Assembly (NCBI GenBank): GCA_029224185.1
Contig: CM055196.1
Coordinates: 17,903,009-17,967,008 of the forward strand
Length of the DNA: 64,000 bases
Direction: 5' to 3'
Origin: Karalla daura
Taxonomy: Eukaryota > Chordata > Actinopteri > Chaetodontiformes > Leiognathidae
A model generated the notes under the pieces. It saw nothing but the letters and a program-made list of their open reading frames with translations. It searched no databases and was not told the origin of the DNA. This document shows positions 35,603-47,662 of this stretch, one piece after another. The position numbers and the translations under genes are program-made. Each line of letters starts with the position of its first letter. Position 1 is the stretch's first letter.

Positions 35603-36919
35603 TCACTCCACATCCTCCGAAGACAGACATTTCTGTCGGGCATCTTTGTCATCAAAAGTCACTTTTTTGTTCCTCTTTGGGTCAATCCAGGAGTTGTGGA
35701 TAATGGCATTGTTTGGGGTAGGATCCGCCTCGATGATAGACACCACACGCTTCTTCATCTTGCTTTTCAAGACTTTCTGGAACTTCTGCCGCGTGAAGGC
35801 GTAGAGTAGGGGGTGAAAGATGGTGGTCCCGTACGCCATGACCAGGAAGCCCAGTCTGAGTTTGACCATGAGGTCGCTGGGGCCCACGCTCAGGATGACG
35901 GTGTTGAGCACCGTGATGGGCGTCCAGCACAGCAGGAAGGTGGATACGATCAGGAGGGACATCCTGAAGACCCTCTTCTGCCGCTCTCGCCTCTCCCTGT
36001 GGCGCTTCACAGCCCTGCGCAGGGCGATGATGACGGAGACGGAGGTGCGCATTCCCAGCGTGGGGTTGCGGCTGCCGCTGCTCTGAGATCCATCTGTGGC
36101 CTCCTGCTGTGTCGTCATGGCCGTCATGGAGGGACGCTTTTTTCTCCGAGCCTTCTTCTTCTGCGACGTGTGGAAACGCGTGCCGATGCGAATGTTGAGC
36201 GCCTGCAGGATCTTCGAGTAGGTGATGAGCATGACGACAGCAGTGAAGAAGAAAATAGGAATCTGGGCAAGCAGGTGGTAGTAGAGGCCAAGCTCTGTGT
36301 AGTACTGGTTGGTGTGAACCACGTTCTCCACCACAGTCTGGTTCAGGTCCGCATGGCCCTGTGCAAAGAAGCCCACCTCTATGAAGGGGACGAGGAAGCT
36401 GACGAAGGAGAGCACCCAGATAAAAGCCAGCAGGGACAGGGCGCGGCCCATCGTCAGAACCCGGTTTGCGGGTTTGACCGAGATATCGTAGCGATCGAGG
36501 GTAATGGCGAGCACGTTGGCGGCCGTGGCAACGCTGGCGAAGGAGACGCAGGCTTCGTGAAAGCAACAGACGAGCGCGGTGTCGCCCTCCAGAGACAACA
36601 GGACCACCACGATGGTGAGTGGAATGCAGCACACGCAGATCAGCACGTCCAGCACGTGGAGATTCATCGTCACAATGTTACTGACAGAACTAATGAGGTT
36701 GGACTTCATACAGTAGAGCGCAAGGACGGTGAGGTTGGAGCTCAGGCCCAGCAGGATCTCCAGCATAAGGAAGCCTGTCAGGGAGACCTGGAAGCTAACG
36801 GGGTAGGTGTACGGGCTGGGGGCTGCCGGACTCATGGTGCGGCTGATGGCTTCAGTGTTGTCGGTGACTGTGACGTTGCTCATGGTGGCTTCTTCTTCCA
36901 GACAGGGAAGGATACGCAT
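35603..36919 (-). CDS. gpr22: Orphan G protein-coupled receptor 22, intact single coding exon
   Basis: 438 residues (human 433), seven membrane spans starting near residues 44, 82, 119, 160, 212, 318 and 354. The class A landmarks are present: LDRYDIS (141-147) at the end of TM3, CWTP (331-334) in TM6 and HPLLYAF (369-375) in TM7. The HPxxY form replaces NPxxY, as in other GPR22 proteins. Loop 3 is long and basic (QKKKARRKKRP and RRAVKRHRERRERQKR). The C-terminus keeps NNAIIHNSWIDPKRNKK. Sequons are at N15, N62 and N193. Extracellular loop 2 (about 181-210) has no cysteine. Known: orphan receptor expressed in heart and brain, reported to be Gi-coupled. An acceptor CACTCACAG ends 4 bases before the ATG (exon starts at 36923), so the 5' UTR is spliced. 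Teleosts may keep two copies (a and b); which one this is cannot be told here. Confidence 0.95.
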   Translation of the reverse strand: MRILPCLEEEATMSNVTVTDNTEAISRTMSPAAPSPYTYPVSFQVSLTGFLMLEILLGLSSNLTVLALYCMKSNLISSVSNIVTMNLHVLDVLICVCCIPLTIVVVLLSLEGDTALVCCFHEACVSFASVATAANVLAITLDRYDISVKPANRVLTMGRALSLLAFIWVLSFVSFLVPFIEVGFFAQGHADLNQTVVENVVHTNQYYTELGLYYHLLAQIPIFFFTAVVMLITYSKILQALNIRIGTRFHTSQKKKARRKKRPSMTAMTTQQEATDGSQSSGSRNPTLGMRTSVSVIIALRRAVKRHRERRERQKRVFRMSLLIVSTFLLCWTPITVLNTVILSVGPSDLMVKLRLGFLVMAYGTTIFHPLLYAFTRQKFQKVLKSKMKKRVVSIIEADPTPNNAIIHNSWIDPKRNKKVTFDDKDARQKCLSSEDVE

Positions 36920-36923
36920 TATC

Positions 36924-39900
36924 CTGTGAGTGTGGGAAGAGCAGAGGAGATTTTATGAAGCAGAGAGTGTTTGTGCATCTCTAGAAAGTTGTAATTAACA
37001 CACATCTGGGAAATCTTGTCAGATGGAACGCTGGCAGCTATTGAGTGATAAAGACGCCTTTTGAGTTTAATGAGAAATTCCGAGAGCAGACACTTTAATA
37101 GTGACGGTACTTTTTTCCTCGCCTTGCCCTGCTGATTAAATCGTCTCAACTTGCGAATGGCCCGAATTAACTACCAACTATCTCGCCTTAATCAGCCTCC
37201 ACTTTTGTTATCACCATCCCTTATCAGGCAATTGTATCCACAGTAGATGCACATAAGAAAAATACTTTGGAACAAATTTTATTCTAATTTCCTTGTGGCC
37301 CCAATATTGCTTCATGACTTAGTTCTCCAGACCCTTTTGGACGTTTAAGTAGATAGCAGTAGTAATACTAAGGGAAGAAACTAAATAATATAAAATAAAA
37401 TGCTAAGTAATGAATTTCTTGGTATGAATGTTAACACATTAATTGTCATTTCTGGCAGTTTTTTTACTAAAGAATGAGGAGCAAGAGCAAGAGAGTAAGA
37501 CCACCAGGCAGAGACATAACCCCAACCTGAAAGCCACGCTGGGTTGTTAGAAAGCTGATCAAAGCAATTACTCCGTAGGCCTCCTACAACAAGAGGTCTG
37601 AGCAGGTCAGGGCTGTGGCTGTGTCATGGGAGCTCTTGATTATGTAGCAGTGACCTCTGAAATGACCTCTGATGCCTCTGTTCCTCAGTTTCTTGGAAGA
37701 CGATCTGGATATTAATATGTAAACATGGAAAAAAAAAGAACAAAGTCCTGTAGGCCACATCTGCACCGGTTCTATCATGGTCATGTCTGCCACTGCACAA
37801 AATTGTCTCAAATGGAGCAGATAATGCAAATTTTGTCGCCATGTGTCAGTTTATTCTTTTCTATCAACAGGACATTACTGCATATAATTCTTTATATCTT
37901 CAGCCTGTAAGGTTCCTTTTCAACTACATCAAAGTGGGTTCTAATAAATATATGCATACGTGCTTACTAGACCTGCCTGAATATTTTACCCCTGAATGTT
38001 TACCTCATCTTAAGCAGTCCTCCATCTCTCAGAGATGCACTTCAGAATTCAAGAGTTTTGTTCAGACAGGGCTTAAATAATTGAAGGAAAAAGTACCAGC
38101 TGGAATTTGGGGCTGTAATTAATATTGGTTTAAGGCAAGAGACATTGAATGCACTCCAACTTAAATGAGAAAAGGCTGATTAGGGCATGCCATATTAGTA
38201 TTATCCAAACTTCTCTTGCAATAAATTCTGATATGAACAGTAGTCTAGATGAGAGGATGATGAGAGGAAAATCAAAAGATGTTTTGTAATATTTACCCTT
38301 CCCGCCAACACTATCTGAACACCAGGGCTGTGTAATCAGGCCATAGAGTCCATGTTGCATCCACAGAGACCAGCATCACATCCAAACATAGCCTGTGGAA
38401 AAGTGTTTCCGCTCCAGCAGATCCCCCCAGCGAGGCTTTTCCTTTCACTGCTCGACTCTCCCAGAGAGGCTGACAGCCAGAAAAGCACCTGTCCGTCTTG
38501 CCACAGAGCGTCCACGAGCTGCCAGCTTCTTGTCCTTCCTGTTGACTTCTGCGGCAATAATGCTAAGAAACCTGCAACCTGTGGCCAGTGGATTTTAAAA
38601 GAATATAGGCTAATGTGCTCTACAGACTTTGTCTGAAATCTCTGGTCCTTTTGCTTTGGTGATGGTGGGAGCAGTGACAGATGAGTGGAACAGGGACAAG
38701 ATGTCGGAGCTACCTCCTGTTTATAATCTCATGATATTCCCAGGCAGGAGAAACACGGCCAAGCAAGAAAACAAAGAAACACAGACTCTTTCCCCTGAGC
38801 AGGGTGGAATGTACCGCTCTTACTATGATCCAAATCCTTGCTTTTTTTCCCCCTCCTCAGTGACAAGACAGCAGTCACTTAGAAAAAGTAGTTAAATCCA
38901 TTATTTTAACTCCACAGAGACATTTGTCAGTGATGTAAATTTCCCGGTTTACACCACAGTATTGTCCAGAATCTATCCAGGAGAGGTCAGTGTGTCCGGG
39001 CAGTGTCCAGGCCCATGTGTCCCGAGGGAGCACTAATGGAAGAGGCCTTCACTCTCCACCCTCCTCATCAGTCTCTGCTTGCCTGGCTCCAGCCACCATT
39101 GACTTGTAAATTGAGCACAGGTCTTCTGTTTGCCCCACGACATGCTGGGCTCTCAATCACAGGAGATGGCGTGAGCGGAGCGGATTATTAGAGTGTATGT
39201 GTGTCCAATCAGCGTGACACGCGTGATCACTGTGACATTTGTGATCACCAGTATTTATACGTGGAGGGAGGAGGCGGGGGCAGTTCCACAGAAGGTCATC
39301 CTAATAAGACGGTGGATGGAGAGCCTGTGATAAACACTCCGGACAGGAACTGGACTTCACGAAGCATCATCTGTCCGTCCTTCAGTCCTGCATTGTTTCC
39401 TCCCAGTGACCTGAAGAGAGAGACAGGACGGGGTAATGGATTATAGAAAGAGAGAGCGACAGAGATGAAGGGAGAGAGAGAGAGAGAGAGAGAGGAAAGT
39501 GTGGGGGATGCGTTAGTGAAAATAAACACATCTTCAGCAGAGATTCGACAGGGAAACACTCATTAGCATAGCAACAAGCCTCTGGTGTCTCATCGTGTTC
39601 CTGTGCATTGCCCGGTGCACTATATGTCTCTGCCGCTGCATCAGCGTAATGCCAGTATAAGGCTTTACAACTGGTGCAATACCTCAACCACTGGTTTTCA
39701 TATTATCTGATGCAGTGTTGCCTTTGTTGTTATGTGTGCTGTGTAAATTATTACTGAAAATAAATGCCCATTTTTATGTAACTTGCACCACCACAGTGAT
39801 GATGACAATATTTTCACACCATTTCCATGAGACCAGACTTGTTAAGAGCTTTAGCACAGTGCGATTCCTCAGGGAAGTTCTCGTGGAGACACAGCTGCCC

Positions 39901-40481
39901 CCGTGCGTGTCACTCTACTCTATGTGATCCATGTAATCTCTGCAGGCGAACATGTCGGTCATTCTTCAAGGTTGTCTCTGTGAAGGATGCCATACTTTAC
40001 TATGCCCCAGTGTCAGCACAAATGAGCGAGTCCCGTGCTTCTGCAGCAGGCACGAGGGGATCGGTCACGTTACAAAGATGCACAATTTTAAAGTGCACAA
40101 TTGCATGTAAAGTTTTACATTATTGTAGGTCCTGACAATTTACATATTGATGTGTGTATCATGCAAACAGACGTGATCATATGATTGCCATATCCAGACA
40201 TCCAAATGCATGAAAATGAAATCCAGACTTTGATTGAATAGGTCTTAATAAGTTATAGTTTAATAGGTTTTATTCTACCTCAACCATAGGGCTGTAAATT
40301 AAAGTCTTTCAAGAATACATCACAGCTGAAGTTATTAAATAGATAATGTAACAGCTGATGGTTTATAAACCTTAGACACTGTTTAAATGTTTGCCATTGT
40401 CACATACGCGCTCCTCAGCTGAGAGCTGTAAATTAAAGCACTAAGTAGGCTGCTGCCCCGTCAGGACGCGGTAAAGCTCAC
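36924..40481 (-). other. Putative gpr22 5' intron
   Basis: Upstream of the acceptor at 36924. Contains a GA tract at 39472-39494 and a TATA-like GTATTTATAC at 39251 beside a GC-rich run. No coding exon recognised. Confidence 0.35.
39472..39494. repeat. (GA)n tract
   Basis: About 11 GA units within a purine-rich stretch. Confidence 0.9.
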
Positions 40482-40700
40482 CGTGCAGGGTAAACACAGA
40501 TGCTCCAAACACCACGCTGTCTCCGCAGCGCGCAGCTCGGCAGCAATGTGGGTCGTCTGATCAGAAACTGCTGCTTGATCTGCTTCTTCTCCCCGCAGTA
40601 ATCCAAGAAGTGGGATTGAATATTGATGAATGCACAGGGGTCACACAACTGACAGATGTTCCCTGCTTCCTGAGTCCAAAGCAGAGAAAAACGCGTCCAC
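40482..40700 (-). promoter_or_regulatory. gpr22: Candidate gpr22 non-coding first exon and promoter
   Basis: A CpG-rich block, read on the minus strand, ends in donor CTGCACG|GTGAGC at 40481. It is the most convincing GC-rich donor to the right of the gpr22 acceptor at 36923, giving an intron of about 3.6 kb. GPR22 genes have non-coding 5' exons, so one is expected. Inference only. Confidence 0.3.
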
Positions 40701-40910
40701 AGAGATTAGTCCTGTCAGGGATGTTGGTGGGATTCTTCTTCTTCTCCCTCTCTCCCTCCTCCTCCTCCACCTCCTCTCTTATCCATCCATGTGAACTGCT
40801 TCATGAAAACTCATCATCTCACCAACTCTGTTGCACTCCCTCCCTGCCTAAATGCCAGGAAAGGAGTGCAAACCATCACACTCCTGGTATCTCTCTATCT
40901 CCCGCACTCC

Positions 40911-40947
40911 TCTCTCTCTTTCCCTCTCTCTCTCTCTCTCTCTCTTA
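40911..40947. repeat. (CT)n tract
   Basis: Pyrimidine run of CT units in a wider CT/TCC-rich region (40735-40950). Confidence 0.88.
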
Positions 40948-41869
40948 CTGCGGAGGTTTGCAGTGCTCCCCCAATCCTGATTGGTCCTCTGTAATAGGCT
41001 TAACCCCTTCCTCCCCAGTGAGGGGAGGTATTTCCTTTTGTTCTGACTCTATCCTCTCTTCCCTGACAGGCACTGTGACATCCCGTGTGTGGCTGTAGTG
41101 ATTTGGAAGACAGCTCCTACTACGCTTTTGCACAGGGACTTAAGATGCCACTACACTAAAATCACACGCGCACACACACACACACAACCTGCTGCAGCTT
41201 CAGCTTGGCAGACTGTTGCAGGAAAAAAACAGCAGAGAAAGCCGGGGATGATGTATTAATTAGGTCTGTCACGATGTAATGAACAAGTAATGTGTTTGTG
41301 CACCATAGGGAGAATGATGGGGATGGAGAGCCGGCAGAGAGAGGCAATATTTTTTGTATTGATTTTGCGCACATACATGGGTCTTAATATGCGTGTGCAA
41401 GCGAGCTTGAGAGGCAGTGAGACTGACAGAGGGGAGATAAATTCTTGTAGCTGTGAGTGGGAGAAACGCATTATGCAAGAAAGAATGAAAGTCAGAAAAG
41501 AAGAGATGGAGGATAGTGGCTCTGATTGATAGTTTCAATTAAGTTGCTCTGTCAGATCAGTAAGAGGTTGACCACCCTCCATTCCTTTGTCAAGGCTCAT
41601 TTGTCAGGTGCAATTATTGCCAGAGGGCATCCTGGTACCTGACAGCCTCCAGTAAGGAAGAAGGGAGCATCTGTTGCCATGGTTAGACCATCTGATAAAA
41701 GAAGGATTAAAGGCCACAGAAAAATAAATAATTATTCCAACTCTGACAGGGTAATGATTGCACTTTGCCAGGAAGACATTTCAGTTGATTTTGAAGGCAT
41801 TTAAACTTGTTTTGGTAAAAAAAGGGTTAAAAGTTGCTAAATTTAGTTAATGTTATTGTAAAATTTTGG

Positions 41870-41930
41870 GCTCTGTACGAAATAATTTCCCTTCAGGGAT
41901 GAATAACATACGATCCTATCCTAGTTTGAA
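41870..41930 (-). repeat. Dispersed repeat tail, minus orientation
   Basis: AATTTCCCTTCAGGGATGAATAA is the reverse complement of a common 'ATTCATCCCTGAAGGGAAAT' fish repeat end. Confidence 0.4.
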
Positions 41931-42043
41931 CATTTTCCCGTTGTCTACGGGGGTTTTCCCCAATTGCTCTACTTACTGCCTCAGTCCAATAACGCATGTT
42001 TTGGCCAATTAGTGACCCTAAAATTGTCCTATGACAGAGAATA

Positions 42044-42046
<3 letters not shown>

Positions 42047-42099
<53 letters not shown>
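42047..42099. repeat. (TG)n microsatellite
   Basis: About 26 pure TG units; the SINE tail at 42098 follows directly. Confidence 0.96.
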
Positions 42100-42190
42100 T
42101 GCACCCTGTGATGGGACTGGGACCGACTCCAGCTGACCCCCACAACGTAGATTAGGTATAACACTGGTTCAGAGAATGGATGGATGAATG
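42098..42190 (+). mobile_element. SINE/LINE 3' tail
   Basis: TGCACCCTGTGATGGGACTG, GACTCCAGCTGACCCCCAC and the terminal GAATGGATGGATGAATG are the tail module of AFC/L2-related elements. Confidence 0.6.
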
Positions 42191-43294
42191 CTGACTAAGA
42201 AAAAAAAAGCTGCCAAAAAATGATGACCTTGGCAGTCAAAGTGTACTGTTCAACTCATGTTACTTGTGTTGAATGTCTTCCTCAAAACCAGACCAGTGGC
42301 AATCTTTTAATCCGGAACACAGTGAAGGTCAATGGGAAAACCTCAATTACAATCTGGCATTACTGAGGTCACTGGATACCCCTGATTGCTCAGAAATGTG
42401 TGTTCCCTCTGCTTCACACGCTACCACCACACCACTTACTGGAGGATTAAGATGAGGAAAGTCTTGCTCGTTTTAAAGCCTGTGATCAACTCTAATTCTC
42501 ACTTGATCTTCCGAAGTCGTGATATGGGATTCGGCACGTGTGTCGAGAGGAATAGTATGTGTGCGGACGGCGGGAAGATGTGAAGGTTTGCAGATGAGTG
42601 AGAGAGCCAGAAAAAGTCTTTAAACATAGCGGGTGGTCTTTTGTACATATCTCCTCAGAAGTAAAGTTGGGAGTACGTATCTTAAGGCTTGCATTTTTGT
42701 GCACCTTGATGCATGGACCCGACATCGAGTACCTGCCCCCCACACAGGATCCATCTGTACGCCTCTGGCTGTCTGACTATAATTACACAGCACATTGGTG
42801 CAAAACAGCTCCTCCGTCACCGCCTACATCTCAAGGCACTCCACGTTTCATGAGAAGCATCCAGAGGAGAGAGCGAAGTGGACGTGTACTGTATATATAA
42901 TATCGCAGGACCGACCACTTGAACGGCTTCTTTCAGCTCTTTGGGAATCCTCCTACTTTAAAGACTGGTAAACACGCAGCTGCAAAACATTGCATGCCCA
43001 AAACTTCAGAGTCCAATAGAAGAATGATGTTAATATTTCATCCCCATTAATATTTCATTCAGCTTTTTCTGCCTGTCCAGAGACTGCACTGTCTGATATT
43101 CACTAGTTCTCCTCCACCTTTATACAGAGTGCCTGTAGACATCTACGGCTATGCTTTTTCCATTTGCCAGTAGGTATATACAGGTCAGCTTTCCACACAG
43201 TTAAAGCATCTTCTCATACTTCATGGTCCAGTGAGCAAGTGCTCTAAAGGGCTGTCAGTAGATGATTTTGAACACATATGATTGAGCACATGAA

Positions 43295-43425
43295 AATGAC
43301 TTGGTGCTTGGCACGGTCATCTCAGAGCAATAGGGAACAGAATTCAACTCGCATGTTCCCCCCACAGTCCGAAAACATGCTTGTTCAGGTCGATTGAAGA
43401 CTCTAAGGGTGTATTTCAGTCCTGA
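43295..43425 (+). mobile_element. Degraded SINE, head and central part
   Basis: TTGGCACGGTCATCTCAGAGCAA, CTCGCATGTTCCCCCCACAGTCC and GGTCGATTGAAGACTCTAAG follow the SINE order seen at 11628. Confidence 0.5.
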
Positions 43426-43744
43426 CTCGTTTGGAGCAGTTATTCCAAAACAGGCAGTGTTTAAGCCCCCAAATCGGAACGTTTTGGCATCGGCATTTTG
43501 GCATTTCAGCTCTCTTAGATCCAAGCGCTGAAACAATTCATTTGTTGTGAGAAGCCAATTGTGCAAGCAACCAGCACAACTGCTATACAGAGCTGGAGGC
43601 ATCAGTGCATAAAAAAAATGCCATGCTCACAACCAGTCACACTGTCAATCATGGCTACCAAAGCTCTGTGTGTTGTATTTTGTATTTTGTTCATTTGACA
43701 AACATTGGTACATTAACCAGAGAAATGCAACAGCCGATGCACCA

Positions 43745-43832
43745 TGGCATGAGTGTTGTCCTGTGATGGACTGGAAATCTTTCCAGGTTGTATTCCTTGC
43801 TTTCATCCTATGTGTAGGTATAAAGCTGGTTT
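43745..43832 (+). mobile_element. SINE tail fragment
   Basis: TGTCCTGTGATGGACTGG, then CCAGGTTGTATTCCTTGC: the piece that would directly follow the fragment ending at 43425 in an intact SINE. Confidence 0.5.
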
Positions 43833-44093
43833 TAGATGTGAAAATATTCTGGTTCTACTCTCCATTTCTCCACACTCCCACACTCTGATCTCCACCCTCT
43901 GCCTCACTTCTTGCCTAATGAGGTATATTAAGAATTTATTTTGACCAAACCAGTGCTCGTGTGGACTGAGCTTTGTTTTGTTTCTGCCAAGTTTGAATCA
44001 ACTGTGAACTGAATGAAATGTTGGTATCTTGTTAGTTTGGCAAGAGGGACTTAGCATCTGTTTCCACTTAAACAGATGGACCTGCCTTAATCT

Positions 44094-44111
44094 AAAAAAA
44101 AAAAAAAAAAA
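44094..44111. repeat. Poly(A) run
   Basis: 18 A residues; no recognisable retrocopy upstream. Confidence 0.9.
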
Positions 44112-47100
44112 CAGTCTGGGATCCTTTCCACAGTGTTGTCAGACAATAACAATCTCAGCCTGTCAATAGTAAAATCGGGCATTTGTCTAGTACTTTGAGT
44201 GGAAGGATATAGGGGATAACCACAGGGATTATATTACACCTAGATTGTGTTGTTTTTTGGAGAAATTATTCAGCTTCAAGTTCTGCCAGTTTTGACAGCC
44301 CCAGAAGGTGGGCCCAGACTGGCCTGATTTCATCAGATAAAGAAAAGGCAGATGTGTCATCGGTGGCTGTCTAATTTCGGGTCTCTGCATTGCTTTGCAA
44401 ACCCCAGCAGGACGTCCTGCGAGCCCAGCACACACAGACTTTTATCTCCTCACTGCAGCAGGCTCCCTTTACTTCCATTTGGGGCGACTGTGATCTGCTC
44501 CAGATTGCTCCAGAACAGAACTCGTCCGGCACTAATGGAGAGACTGGTTTGAAACGCTGTAGCAGTCTGCTGTCATCTGATCTCATTTAAATTGGCCTTT
44601 TCACAACCCCTGAGGAGCTCCTGGTCCAACCTCACATGGACCTTGGCAGCTGCACAGAAAGGAAGAAAGACGGACAATTTCTCTAGAGCTGCTCTTCCAT
44701 TTGTATATTTTTCTTCTTCCCGTATTTGGAAATCTCACCTACTTACTAAATTATCCATAGCACAGTAAATTTTGCACCTGAAAGGATGTTGGCCAAGAGG
44801 GAGACTGTTGTAGAAGATGGATAGAAAAGAGGGGAGCACATTCCAAGGTCCTCTGGTTTTTGCCTGAGGGTTGACCAAAGGGCAGCCTGCATTGGCCTTC
44901 ATCCCAGCGTCTCTGTGGAATCAGGCTTGATTGGAGATGAAAGTGCCTGGAACAAATGAGAAGAGGAGATGAAGAGAGACCCATCGGCACCTCCTCCTAA
45001 GTAAAACATTTGAGACTGACGAGCAGTGGCTAAAGATAAAATGCAAGCTCAGTCCTGAAGGAAACATTAATGTGTCCTCCTCCATCCTGTGCAGGTCCAT
45101 TAGAGCTGAAATGGTTTTATTCCTGTGACTATTTAGCGCAATGTATTGTGGAGCTTCCAAGTGTACTTGTAAAATAATAATGTGCTGCAGTGTAATTAAA
45201 AAGGGGCACCAAAGAGAAGCACTGTAGGAATAAAAGTTTAAAAAAAATGTGTGTATTATGTACAGTACAAAAATATAATTTATTGAGGCTGCAGAGGTCC
45301 CTGAGAGTAATCACTGTTTAGTTTTTGTATTTCCTCTTTAAGGAGTAAAGTATTCCACAAAGATCCTCAGATCCTAAGGTGCTCACTCTTTAAGAAGTCA
45401 TGTGTTTGCACTATTTTACAGAAACATGAAATCTACCATCTTGACAGTCCAATCTAAAATCCTCTTGTTGTGAGCAATGTATATTACATGGTAATCATTT
45501 ATCATCAGCAGTCATAATTTATTCTCAGTGTCAATGTTCACATTTAAATCAGCATGTTATTAATGCAGCAGCATCCTGTCAAACGTTGTCTAATAAATCT
45601 ATTTAATACTAACGTTTCATCCTGTGTGCTGCATCAGGAACCGACGCAGCATCAAGAACAACAGCAACCTATCAGAAACCCCTCTCTGACAGTTTTAATA
45701 CATGTGACATCTGTGTGCGCTGTGACGCGTAACGCCTGGAGTGTTTGGAGTAGGTGACACCTTAACTCAGACCGCCGACATTCGTAACGACAGGAGGATG
45801 AAAGAAAGCCAACTGTGATTGCCGATTATAGATATTTTCCTGGCAAAACTTTGCTACAGAATCCCTGTAGGGACTCATTTTTGTGCCTGTGGTTTGTTAC
45901 AGAAGGAAGTCCCACAATGCAATGCCTTTTCCGAATCTGGTGTGATAGTCTCCTTTGATTTTTTTTCTTTGTGTTTTTCTTTGCCTCTTCTTATCTGTAT
46001 GAATTGCATATATGGTAAAAATCTGAGTGAACAGTCAGCTCTGTTGATGGTTGCAGCATGCTTGTTTCCACACCCGCCTGTGCACCTGTGATACAACATG
46101 GCACCATTAACAAGCGTCTTCACAGCCTGGTTTGTCACACAAATGAGCACAAGGTGCAGCAGATTTAAAGATTCCCACATGCAAATCCCAGTGTTTTTGT
46201 TTTCCTTTGTGTACCATGAACTGACACAATAATATTAATTATCATTAATTGAGTAACAGTATATGATTTCCTGTCTTTATACAATAGTTCATTTACAATT
46301 TAAGTGCATACAGATTGCCTGGACAATGAGGAACTAATGGGGGAAGGAGAAGAAGAAGAGGAGGAAAAACTAGAGGGTAGACAAATATTGGTATGTTAGA
46401 CTGGCAAATAGGGTAAGGCAAATAAATATAACAGTGTACACAGTGAGTATTATAAACACAGGAAGCCAAAAAATATTGTAAATGAATACAAGACAAACAT
46501 ACAGGCGCTGCGAACTATATACAAGCTTTTGTCACTGAAATATTTAAAGTACAAGGTGTTGCACTTGTGTCAACTTTGGTGGCTGCATTAAGTTAATGCT
46601 ACATGTGTCTTATAATTTGTTTTAATATAGTTTATTGCTGGGTTTTTCATTGTCATCATCCTGCAGCTATCAGTGTATTGTTGATTATATTGGGCACCAG
46701 GGCTTTGTAATCTCTCTCGCTCTGTTGCTGCCTCTCTTTGTCCTGCACTCAATCACTCATCCTACCCTCTCCTCTACTATTGATTTACAGTGCTGGTGGT
46801 ATTGTGGGTCAGTAAGGTTAGAGCTATAAAGCCCAACCAGGTAGAGTCAGCTGTTTAACCCTGACAGTGGAGGTCGAGGACTGTTCATTACAGTCTCCAC
46901 CATCGCACACATGCAGATCCTGGGCCGCTTCCTGCCGTACTGTGACCTCATCGCTGCTCTCTGTCACAGAGACGAACGGCTTCTTTTCCATCAGCCCCTC
47001 AGAAGTCAGCCACTTCCTGTCACGCCGCAACATCTGTTTATGTTAGTAATGTCAAAGAGCCACGGCCAAGGCGTGGGAACGCATGGGAGTGCAGGGGGGA

Positions 47101-47574
47101 CCCCACACTCACCCACGGGGAGGTGCGAGTGCAGCACTGCGCCGGATCTCGAAAGGAAGCACGTAGAGGACAACCACACACACTCTGCGGATAAACACCC
47201 AGATGCACGCCGTCATGCTCCTCCCTGCTGGCGTGCAGCCATCACAAGGGTCACTGTTTGTCATCACATTTACTCTGCTCATGCAGCTTCCCCTGGGAGC
47301 TCATGTTACTGGAAAAGGCACAGTTTTTTCTTGAAACAGCGGCTCTGTGATAACACATTTTGCCGGTTTGTCTTCATCTACTTGCATTTATTTAGCAGAA
47401 ATCACTTTCTAATTAGTTTAAAGTGCCTGGAGTACTTGGGAGTGTTGGCTCCAACAGCTGATGTGCTTCATATCAGGAGAAATCAAACTATTATAGCTGA
47501 TTGCAGATATTCATTCATCCAATTGTTGTCTTACCTACTTTGTGTCATCTTACAGTGTCAGATGTGTTTGTTGG

Positions 47575-47662
47575 GTTCCATCCCAAAGGGCAAAGGCAAG
47601 GAACACATCCTGGACAGGTTACCAGGCTACACGCATCATTCACATTCACACCTACTTCTCTG
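47575..47662 (-). mobile_element. SINE tail fragment, minus orientation
   Basis: ACATCCTGGACAGGTTACCAG and CATTCACATTCACACCTA are the reverse complement of the SINE tail module. Confidence 0.5.

Noticed and set aside
35813..36958. 381-codon open frame on the plus strand and a 316-codon second minus frame over gpr22
   Set aside because: Both are shadows of the GC-rich gpr22 coding exon. Their composition is His/Gly/Arg-rich with no domain, while the gpr22 frame is a complete receptor.
40610..41098. 162-codon plus-strand frame rich in Ser/Leu
   Set aside because: Driven by a CT/TCC-rich tract; no domain and no splice logic.
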